In this document: piece after piece, positions 1-12,254 of the stretch
Layout of the letters: the number at the start of each line of letters is the position of its first letter
How positions within the stretch are numbered: position 1 is the stretch's first letter
NCBI GenBank assembly: GCA_029817715.1
Contig: JARUPY010000607.1
Coordinates: 1,302,001 to 1,366,000 of the forward strand
Direction of reading: 5' to 3'
Length of the DNA: 64,000 bases
Source of the DNA: Melastoma dodecandrum
Lineage: Eukaryota > Streptophyta > Magnoliopsida > Myrtales > Melastomataceae
Made by a program: the position numbers and the translations under genes
Notes under the pieces: model-generated
Told to the model about the DNA's origin: nothing
What the model saw: the letters and a program-made list of their open reading frames with translations, nothing else
Databases searched by the model: none

Positions 1-166
1 CATTGTAACTCTCGCGTTCCTTGCGCTTGAGAATCTACTCTAACCCAAGGACTCGAAAAAAAAAGTAACAACAAATAACCCTAGAAAGCAGTTGGAATGC
101 CGAGACTTCCAATGAGAAATCAGCACAAGAAAATGCCAATGTTCGCTTCTCTATGGTGCCACATAC

Positions 167-3008
<2,842 letters not shown>

Positions 3009-3583
3009 TTTGCTTCCTCCTTCTCCTCCTGCAGAGTCTCTCTTTTTAAGTTTTGTTTTGTTTCTCCTTCCAAGAAAGGACGACGACGAGATCTAAAGCT
3101 TCTTATGTTTTTCCAAAAAATAAATAAATAAATATTAAGATTATTTAGTAGTAGTTGTTGAATTGAAGTACTACTAAATCATTTTCCAAATTATTAAGAT
3201 TATTGATAAAAAAATATAATCATTTTACTCACCTGTCCTGTCCGTTGTTAACCGTCAATCAATTATCACTTTTTATTTCTTTCGGAATACCATGGGATTG
3301 CCCAAAATCTATAAAAAGGTTTTCAAATCATCTTATTATTTGTATGATAATACTGTTAAAGGATAAAAGTATGAGACAATGATCAATATTATCTACACAC
3401 ACCGCACCGGGGTGGGGTGGAATTAGAGGAGAAAAGGGAGAGTGATCGGCCAGAGTTTTATTACCTCAATTTCCTCATCGTCTCCTTTTCTTTCCTGGGG
3501 TCGAGGTTCGTTTGCCTACCTCAATCTTCCGTGGGTTGGTTCGAATTTTTCGATTGATCGAGAGGGCTTGATGTTAAAGAAAT
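3009..3583. promoter_or_regulatory. shared upstream region of katanin and the ABCF-type gene, with putative ABCF 5'UTR exon
   Basis: This stretch separates two divergent genes and holds no ORF of note. At about 3420-3505 a CT-rich leader-like sequence on the plus strand ends in a good donor (GAG|GTTCG at 3505/3506). The matching acceptor (TTTTAACAG) lies at 15313, 24 bases before the ABCF ATG, on the far side of the retrotransposon. I infer that 3420-3505 is the first non-coding exon of the ABCF gene. Promoter elements were not resolved further. Confidence 0.45.
3579..3583. repeat. target-site duplication, left copy (GAAAT)
   Basis: GAAAT directly precedes the left LTR's TG and is repeated at 15120-15124 directly after the right LTR's CA. 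Five bases is the usual duplication length for Ty3/copia integrases. A perfect match means the two LTRs belong to one insertion event. Confidence 0.9.
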
Positions 3584-6470
3584 TGTACGCGCGCCTTCCG
3601 ACCTAGCACGCGCGAGGCGGTCCGAACGACCCGAGGATCCGGGCTCGCTCCCCAAGGCCCAACCGGTCGACGTCACTACTCGAGCGTCGGACGCTGCGGA
3701 AGGGAATTGGGTGATCCCTCCCTCGGTTCCTAACTGGGCCTGCTCGGGCCCTCGCCGACCGTCTCTGTTTTCCTAAGAGGCGGCGGGCGAAAGGCGGAGC
3801 ATGATCCGAAGGAGGAACTTTCGGGAGTAATCGGGAGCGGCTCGTGTCGTCAGTCCCTCATCCATGATGGCTCCGTAAAAAGGTTTTTGTTGTTTAACCT
3901 AGGTAAACTAAACGGAGTCGCCACCGACTTTATTTATGAAAGCTGTTTAAGTCGGAAAAAACAGTTGGTTCGGGGATTCCTATTTACTAACTCTTACATT
4001 CTAACATGCGAAAAAGGGAGGTGGCGTTTGCACCAAAAGATTTGCTTTTGTTTAACGGGCGTTGGACCCGATCCGGGCATGACTCCGGACTCATGTCAAT
4101 GTTTTACGGGCGTTGGACCCGATTCAGGCTTTGGACCCGAACTCATGTTTGTTGATAGCAAACAACATGCGACAATAAACCTATGGGCCTAAGGCATGCG
4201 GACAAGCACAGGCAATTATTTAGATCAAAGGGGGCGGGGAAGAATGGTGGCCGTGGGCCTATGCACTTGGGCCCACGGCCCGTTACAAGTGGATTTTCTA
4301 TCTTTTTCGGGAGGCCCGCACCTCCCCTTTGTACCTGTAGCCCGCCGGGATGGCATGTCATCGGCTAAGGCTTATCAGTTGGGCCACTTTGGTGACGTAC
4401 CTCCACCACGGGTCCTCAGAGTCGCTTTGTCGAATCCTCGAAATCGTTTGTTGATTTTTCATGTAATATAAAATGGAAATTTGGTTAGAATGTTCAAATA
4501 ATAAGAGTTGTATAATCACAAAACACAACGAATACGAATTACGCATAGTTCAGAAAGCGATCTATAACTTTGACTCGGATTGTCCGATTTAATCAAAATT
4601 TAAACCAAAAGATCCAAAACTTAATGGCGAGTTTGCATGTAAAATTTTATAAAAATCTAACGGTGCAATCTCACAAGATCAAGGAACTAATTTGGCTGTC
4701 CGGAAAAGCAGAACAGCTTGCACCGACAGCGTTGTTCCTATCATATCATGGTCCTCGAATGTCCGATTGGAGTGCAAAAGGACTTCACAGAAAGGTAAGG
4801 CAATGAAGAATTCGTGTGTAAAATTCCACATGGATCCAACGGTTGGATCGAAAGATATGCTCGTGCAAAAATTGAAAGTAATATAAATAGCTTGTCCAGT
4901 TTGGCTGACCTGAGCCGTTGGAACAAAAATTGATATCTTTTCATCCATAATATGAAAAAATGTGTATGAAATGTCAAAATCAACATGATTAAGTGAAGAA
5001 CATATTTACAAAATTCAAGTACACTCCAACGGTTTGATCCGCGGGTATTGTGCAAAGAGTGAAGTAGCGACGCTCGGCAGACCTCACTTGGTGTACAGTC
5101 TGTTCACGAGGCCGTATCTTGTTATTACAGAAATTTTAACGGTTAGTTAATATATATAAAAACAATTATATTGAAGTCTAGTTTCTGTTCAAAAAGTTTG
5201 AACAAGATCCAATGGTTAGATCTCCAGCAATGTCCTCAGAAGTAACAATGCGACAGACTGCTCTGTTGCGGCCAGCGAAGGTGGCGCTAGTTTCGGGGGG
5301 CATATCTTGGTCATCGATTAACCAAAAATTAAAATAAAAATATTCCCAAGATCATCACTCATTGTAGATCATTTGACCTTTTGGGTTCGAGGTTCGAAAA
5401 TGTCCGTAACCTCTTTGAAAAAAAGAGCCTTTTGAGGCGTTGCCGCTGAAAACAATCGAAATAGAAGGCCAGGAGATGTCCCGACACTTTCGTTCCACAA
5501 ATGAATACAAAATCGACCCCAAAGCTACCGTGAAAGCTTTGAGGTCTAAAAAACGTATGAAAATGTATTTCGAGAGGAGTTTAAATGATTACGACCTGTT
5601 TACGTTGTGGTTAAGTGTCGACGGGAGATGGCACGCCGGCTGTCCTTTGTCCTTTGGCTGTTACGACCTTGTCTGAAGGCTCGTTCCTCACCCCATAGTG
5701 TGTGTGGTAGGCCAAAAAAGAAAAGGAATGACAGAGTCAGCATATCGAACATGGTAGAAGCATGCTGGAATTAGCAAAGTGAGAGGAAGTCTCACCGAGG
5801 GGGTTACCTCGCCTTGGGGTGGCCCGAGGAGGATGAACGACGCCGGGAGGGCGTCGGCTGATAGGCTGGTCGGGAGGCTTCGACTCGTCAGCACCGGAGA
5901 GGGGGATTCCTTGGCTCCGGTTTCTGTATGTAGATCGAGAGGAGTTGGCCTCCGGCGTTGATTTGTATAGAGGAGGAGTTGGCCTCCGGAGAGGTGGAGC
6001 GTCCAAGGTGAGACGTCTCCGAGGATCTCTGATTGTCTGAAGAGTGGGGGGATTTTTCTTTGAGGAAGGAGAATGAGGAAGCAGAAGGATCTGAGAGATC
6101 CCCATATTTTTTTACCGTGTGTGTTTTTCTAATTGTCTAATAGGGATCGTCTGATAATCCTCTGAATGGGGATGGGGAGAATCTCTGATTTCCCTCAAGG
6201 AGAATGATTGAAATCTTTTTACCTATCTGGTCGCCTGATTGATTGGAGACTTTGGCTAGGAATGTGAAGGGAATTGTGTCTAGGTTCATCGAGACAAAGA
6301 AGGTAAGATATATTATTTAATGGGAATGAGATATTTTTGTTGGAGTGATTATAGCGTGTGGAAGAGAGGAATTAGATGAAAAAAATCTCCCTCTAAAATC
6401 TCGGATTGATTAGGGAATTTTTTTTAGATTTTATATTATTATTATTATTATTAAAATTTGGGGTATTACA
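3584..6470 (-). repeat. left LTR (3' LTR of the minus-strand element), 2,887 bp
   Basis: Direct repeat of 12255-15119, beginning TGTACGCGCGCC and ending GGGGTATTACA on the plus strand. In element orientation it starts TGTAATACCCC. It is nearly identical to its partner except in its first 300 bases, where differences cluster, and for a 22-base length difference near 6200. It contains a simple ATT repeat (about 6433-6452). Several short ORFs in it are duplicated in both LTRs and look non-coding. Confidence 0.93.
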
Positions 6471-6486
6471 GTTGCCCCTCTTTGCG
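6471..6486 (-). other. polypurine tract of the LARD
   Basis: Read on the minus strand, CGCAAAGAGGGGCAAC abuts the TG of the LTR. A purine-rich run immediately upstream of the 3' LTR is the plus-strand primer of LTR elements. It supports the minus orientation independently of the primer-binding site. Confidence 0.75.
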
Positions 6487-8239
6487 AGAGAGTTTGAAGA
6501 AAATTTTCTCGCAAAGACTTCATTAATACCCCAAATTGTGGATTTAGGGTATTCTTGATAGACCTGTATTTTGGGATCTAATCAAGAAAACTGTCAGTAA
6601 TAAACGAGACCCCGTGAAATATGGGGTAATGAAATATGTATGATCACAACACTCATGCATGTCGTGATTTATTTTGATGAAGCTTATTAGGATCACTTCT
6701 AAGCGAGAACAGAGAAGGACTTCTGACTTTTATCTCAGCTCGCTCTTACTTCTGAAACCTGTCACAGTTGAATTATAGAATTCCCTTGACTTGGATGCTC
6801 ATGTACCAGTCGAACGAGTTTTTGTGTGGGTTGTAATATGGTTTTGGCATAAGGCCTTTGGATAGGGAATCTGAATTTGTCATTTTGAAGGAATGAGTCT
6901 AAGGACCTCATCAGAAGCTGTTGTACCACAGAGGTTCCACCGTCCAAGCGAATTCTCCATCTATCAGACAGCATGCCCGTTGAGATGTGTCGTTGGGGAT
7001 TGATGGCCGGTCCACTAGAGCTTTGGAAATGTGTTTTGGGGAGTGCTTTCTCCTTGTTTTGCCCGGAAGATAGCGCCTTTGCTTTTGCGAACGCTCATGT
7101 CGGCCCTGGTGCTTTAATTTGCTCTTTTATTTCTTTTTGCGCTTTGCTTTTGAAGACCTTAGTCTTTGCGCTGATTCTGCTTTTTCTTTGCTGGAACATG
7201 GGATTTGCCCCGCTTTTTTTTTGACGATTTGTAGGAAATTGCCCCACTTTCTGTTTTTGTCGACTTTTGTTGGAGGTGCTTTGGACTCCATGGGGATTTT
7301 CGTTGTGTTGATGAAGACAACTATCTTTGAAAACGTCTCGACTGGTGTGCATGTCTCTCGATGGTGCTTCTTTACTTGAACCTTGAGGAAGTGTCACCTC
7401 TATGGTCCGCTGCTCCCGGTTTCTGACTACAGGATCTCCATTTACCTCTATGTGAGGCGGTCCTTAGACTCAGAGGGAATAGTGTATAAAGAAACTTCGA
7501 CTTTGGCTCGAAAGGGCTAACAATGGTCAATGTTTTGTGTTTGGGATATAGAAGAAGTGCTCGATCTCATTCCAGTACGAGCATCTTTTGTCAAAGGATT
7601 CCTTGTCCATCCGGACGCTTGTGTAGGTAAATCCTCACAGTGTTTACTTTCATGACTCTTTGGGTAAGTATTTGGGGAATGGGCTTTCCTTCTCAGTTCT
7701 CGCCCAGAAGTATTCTTATTGTCAAACTTTTTTTAAAATTGTATGCAAAAGGGCACACAAATGCTTAAGAAGTGAATAGATTTAGGTACGCAAACCTCTT
7801 TGGAGACGTCGTACTAAGGTGGTGCTCTTGTGCAAGCTTCGCGGGGAAAGTGTTTGCACTTTCATGCCCCAGTCATGGTCTTCGAGATTAGACTCGGAAC
7901 GGCTTCCATCCAACCACCCACGCCGTTGCCTAAGAGTTTGTACCGTACTGTATGGAACCCATGTGCCTACACAGTTGACAACGGACGGAGATGAAGTTAG
8001 CTCATGTACTTCGACTCTCGCTTGGGGAGATTATAATAAAGTTGGGTATTCGCTGGGGATATGAGATGAATATGCCCATCTCGATGGTCGTTCTGGAAGA
8101 ATATATTTGTATATTCTACTCTTGTTGAGGAAAACGGTATTTGTAACTGACTCCAACTGGGGAAATGGAGGTTTGACTCCGTCTAGGGAATGATAAGAAA
8201 TTTGTCAGAGAGTAGTGTAGATGATACTTCCTTTCGATA

Positions 8240-8760
8240 TGATCATCCTTGGTGACAACGAAGGCAATCTCGAAACTTTGGTTCGGAATCCTCCACCCGA
8301 CCGCCCGTGCCTTTGTTCGTAATGCAGGATGTTCATGTACATACACTCGCCAAAGTGCGGAAACACAAGTGAGCTCTTGTAACTTGTTTCATAGAGAAAG
8401 TATTAAAATTGAATTAATGTAATTATCCTTGGTGATAAACAAAGGTAATCTCGAATTTTGATTCGAAATTTCCACCCAACCGCCCGCGCCTTTATTCGTA
8501 ATGCAAGGATGTTCATGTACCTGCACTCGCCAAAGGGCGGAAACACAAGTGAGCTCTTGTAACTTGTTTCATAGAGAAAGTATTAAAATTGAATTAATGT
8601 AATTATCCTTGGTGATAAACAAAGGTAATCTCGAATTTTGATTCGAAATTTCCACCCAACCGCCCGCGCCTTTATTCGTAATGCAAGGATGTTCATGTAC
8701 CTGCACTCTCCAAAGGGCGAAAACACAAGTGAGCTCATGTAACTTGTTTTTATTAAAGTA
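8240..8760. repeat. 180-bp tandem repeat array in the LARD interior
   Basis: About three units of exactly or nearly 180 bp. The blocks 8401-8520 and 8581-8700 are essentially identical, whereas the first unit (from about 8240) has diverged. Each unit contains the motif ATGTTCATGTAC and a segment GAGCTCTTGTAACTTGTTT. The near-identity of the last two points to recent unit duplication. Confidence 0.88.
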
Positions 8761-9530
8761 AGAATGAAGTTTGCTCATGTAACTTCATTTATATGAAAAG
8801 TGAAGTAGAGCCATGATACTTCCCTTTTGTGTGTTTCGTCATTGCATCTCCGTTCGATGGAATCGAAGGATTGACGAAGATTACTCCTGCCTGATGTCTA
8901 TTGTGTAAGGAAGCTCATGTACCTATCAAATAGGTGGTGAGAAACAAGTAAGTTCATGTGACTTGTTTCTGTTAGAGTAAGAATGAAGTTTGCTCATGTA
9001 ACTTCATTTGTAAGAAAAGTGAAGTAGGGCTTTGGTACTTCCCTTTTACATGGTTTCGTCATTGCATCTTCGTCCGATGGAATCGAAGGTTTGACGAAAT
9101 GACTACTCTGGTTTTGTATCCGTTGTATAAGGTTGCTCATGTGCCTATCAAACAGATGAAAAGGAAACAAGTGTATTTGTACGACTTGATTCTTTTAGAG
9201 TAGAAACGAAATGTGCTTCATGTAATTTCGTTTATAAGAAAGGTAAAGAAGTGTTATGGTACTTCCCTTTCGTGTAATTTCGTCAGTGCATCTTCGTCCG
9301 TAGGAATCGAAGGATTGACAAAATTGCGACAACACTTTGGCTTGAAGCTTTGCCTCCCTGCCACCCTCGCCTTTGGCATAGGAGTTGTGTACCATTCGTG
9401 TGAGGAGCTCTTGTACCTGCCCACGAGACAAAGGACGTAAACGAAATGTGCTCATGTAATTTCGCTTAGTTTGATGAAGAGAGTAATGACTGTGTGATTC
9501 TCCCTTTTCATGTGTATTGTCGGTGTTCAT
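8760..9530. repeat. about 220-bp degenerate higher-order repeats in the LARD interior
   Basis: The segments GAAGTTTGCTCATGTAACTTC near 8765 and 8985, and related versions near 9205 and 9440, recur at about 220-235 bp. Each is followed by a segment resembling TTTCGTCATTGCATCT and GGAATCGAAGG. Within units the short motif GCTCATGTA recurs. Divergence among copies is clearly greater than in the adjacent 180-bp array. Confidence 0.75.
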
Positions 9531-9599
9531 TGCCCCAGTTCTTTGGGGATGTAAAGAAGTTTGTTGATGAAGGTTGTGTTCTGAATGAAGCTTTATTGT

Positions 9600-9800
9600 T
9601 TGTCTTCATTGTCTGCCTAGGGCGCTCATGTACCCCTTTCATGTAATTTGTTGTCTTGTTGATGACATGTTGTTTTGAAACTTTGGTTTTCATTGTCTGC
9701 CTAGGACGCTCATGTATCTCTTTCATGTAATTTGTGGTGTTGTTGATGACATGTTGCTCCGAAGCTTTGGTTTGAAATGTATTGATTGTCTTGATTGTCT
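9600..9800. repeat. about 90-bp direct repeat pair in the LARD interior
   Basis: Two adjacent copies share TGTCTGCCTAGG, CGCTCATGTA, TTTCATGTAATTTGT and GTTGATGACATGTTG in the same order. A partial third copy follows at about 9780-9835. Confidence 0.75.
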
Positions 9801-9879
9801 ATCTAGGATGTTCATGTACTTCTCCTTTTCATGTGATTCGCTGGTTCGTCAATGGGGAATTAACCAAGATTGCTATGTC

Positions 9880-10105
9880 TTGTCCCAGGATAGTTGGAAG
9901 GTATGCCCCAGTATCGTTTGGAGATATGTCCATGATCACTCAGAGATTTTCCCCTGGATCGGTCGGGGATTTGCCCTAGGATTGCTCGTAGATTTGTCCA
10001 TGATTACTCGGAGATTTGCCCCAGGATTGTTCGAAGATCTGTCCCATGACCGCTTGGAGATTTACCCCAGGATCGCATGGAGATTTGCTCCGGATTATTC
10101 TCGTG
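9880..10105. repeat. about 22-bp minisatellite in the LARD interior
   Basis: A degenerate unit close to GGAGATTTGCCCCAGGATTG repeats about ten times, with variants such as GATTTGTCCATGATTACTCG. Open frames across this block encode only the repeat and show no family resemblance. Confidence 0.8.
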
Positions 10106-11199
10106 TTATCGTTGTCGTTGTTTTGCCAACGAAGGCTGTTTCGAAACTTTGTTTCGAAACTTTGGCTCGAAACTTTTCCACCCTGCCACCCTCGCCTTCG
10201 TCAACATGCGACAAGGGCTAAAATGAGTGACCTCATCTAACTCATTTTTTGCAAATAAGGAAGTATTGATTAAAGAACGAATACTCCCTTTCTTGTGATT
10301 GTATCGTCGAAGATCGTCTGTGTTGATTGTTTGTGGCAGTTTCTCTTTATTACGACAATTGCTCTTTTGATAGGCGCGATTGCACGGGATGTGCATTGTT
10401 GTAGCACTTTGTGGTACGCGTGGGCGATGACCGCTACTGTGGTGGGCGGGCTAGAGAATTGGCCGCTCCTGTGGTGGGCCGAGATGCTTGTTTCTCGTCA
10501 ATGCGTGAGACGGTGACTGACCTTTTCCTCTTTTCTTTGGTGAGAGTCGGTGGTTGACTGCTGTCGGGATGACTGCTTGGGTGCCATAGGGAAAAGGGAA
10601 TTGCCCCAGTCGAAGTATGCGTCGTCGTTTGGTACACATCATGTTCTTTTGTATTGATAAGCTGTTGTGTGAGCCCCAGACGAGACATCTTGTACCAATG
10701 AGAGCTTCTAATGGCAGTCGAGCTATGTGTTCGCCGTCGCTTGAAGAATTTGGTCCATGTTCATGTTTTAGTCGTTGGGATACTGTAGATCCGACATTCG
10801 TCAAGTTCTTGTTGTCGGAGAAACGATGAGGTTGAATGAAGTGTTCGTATTTGGGGGTTGATTGCTTGCAGATGTTCTAATCTCGTGATGCCGTTGTGAA
10901 TGATGGGGCTTGCCCCTTGTGCTGGATTATGTTATTGAGTTGTAAGCTGGGGAATTGCCCCCATTTGGAATTATGTTTCCGTTGGTGCCGAGCTTGTGTC
11001 GACTGATGACGTAGTGAGATTGTTTCTGTTTCTTTGGAGCGGTTGACGGATCAGTAGGGGCGTGATGTCCCCAGTGTATCCGATTGTAGCATGTCCGCGA
11101 ATGGCTCTATGGGCTTGTCATTAGCTCTGATGTTGACTGTGGTTGGCTGATGAGATGTAACCTCCTTCGGTTTTTCATGTTGTTGCAGATTCGACTTTG

Positions 11200-11385
11200 A
11201 ACTTTGGTAGCCGTTGGGTGAACTTTGGTCTTTGTTTTTGGCTTTGTACTTTGGTAGCCGTTGATAACACTTTGGACTCATGTCTTTCGACACACGGCTT
11301 TGGACCTTGGTAGCCGTATGAAAACTTTGGTCTTCATGTTGTTAGATGTTCGACTTTGGGCCAGGTAGCCGTCGATAAATCCTTG
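11200..11385. repeat. short degenerate repeats (CTTTGGTAGCCGT) in the LARD interior
   Basis: CTTTGGTAGCCGT or close variants recur near 11203, 11250 and 11303, with a weaker copy near 11365, spaced about 45-55 bp. They lie about 850 bp upstream, on the plus strand, of the primer-binding site, that is in the leader region of the element. Confidence 0.65.
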
Positions 11386-12229
11386 GCATTCTTGTGCTTG
11401 TAGATTTGTAATATCATGCTTTGTCCCTAGTCCCATTCGAGGAGCCATGTTGGAGAATTAAACCTCGGAAGGAAAATAGAGAGAATATTTGGATTAGTAT
11501 CATGCAATAATATAATCGATGCATGATAAATTTGTGATGATACTTAATCGCACTCATGTATACATAAAAGTATGCATTATGTAATTGCAATTGTAAATGA
11601 GAAGTCATGATGCAATGGAGCAACTTCTGTGAATGACATGATAATGTAACTACTGCAATCAAACATACACTCATGTGGTCATGCGAATGTACGAATGCAA
11701 TAAGCAATAAAATAGTAGCGAATGTATGGATGCAGTAAACAATAAAATAGGTAGGGATAGGAGAAATGAAGGTTGTTGAAGCCCATTGTAATAAACTCCA
11801 TCAAACTGCAAAACGAGAAGTGTTAGTTTTACAGTCATAGCAGGCAAAGCGTACCTGACACCTGTCCCTGCACAAGTAGCAGTCCCTCAGTAACAGACAA
11901 ATGCACGTGCGGCGTCTGGTACCTGTAGTGGGCAAACAATGCTAGACTCTCGGATGAAGGTTTCTAAACCTCCCTCGGACTAAGGGAGGCGGGGCCCCGG
12001 CCAAAAACCAAACCGCAAATAGCAGCAAGCTGAGCCTCTCGGTGACCCCCCTAAATATCCTAGCCTCGGGTTCGGGCACACCTAGATATGCCTAGGAAAG
12101 CAGTAAACAAACACAACCATGAGAGCAGACAAAGGGCACCGAGCCAAGCAATTACATACGCAAACAAGAACTCCTCTCCGCATGTGGATTAAAAATGTAA
12201 GAGCGTTCGAAAGGAATCCACATGCAGTT

Positions 12230-12247
12230 TCCCCAGCGGAGTCGCCA
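12230..12247 (-). other. primer-binding site, complementary to tRNA-Arg(ACG)
   Basis: TGGCGACTCCGCTGGGGA on the minus strand, seven bases inside the right LTR. It is the exact complement of the 3' end ...TCCCCAGCGGAGTCG+CCA that I recall for plant tRNA-Arg(ACG). It defines the right LTR as the 5' LTR. Confidence 0.85.
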
Positions 12248-12254
12248 TCCGGGA

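Noticed and set aside
4143..6105. Several 60-120 codon ORFs duplicated in both LTRs (also 12814-14773)
   Set aside because: They occur only because the LTRs are duplicated, overlap on both strands, and show no family resemblance or codon structure.
6471..6490. Reading the element on the plus strand with a primer site next to the left LTR
   Set aside because: GTTGCCCCTCTTTGCG does not start with TGG and matches no tRNA end I know. Read on the other strand it is a good polypurine tract.
8240..8760. 180-bp repeats as a CRISPR-like array or centromeric satellite
   Set aside because: There are only three units, no spacer-repeat structure, and they lie within a defined retrotransposon in a plant genome.
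9712..10221. 169-codon ORF in the LARD interior
   Set aside because: It is driven by the 22-bp minisatellite. The encoded sequence is just the repeat, without gag or pol motifs.
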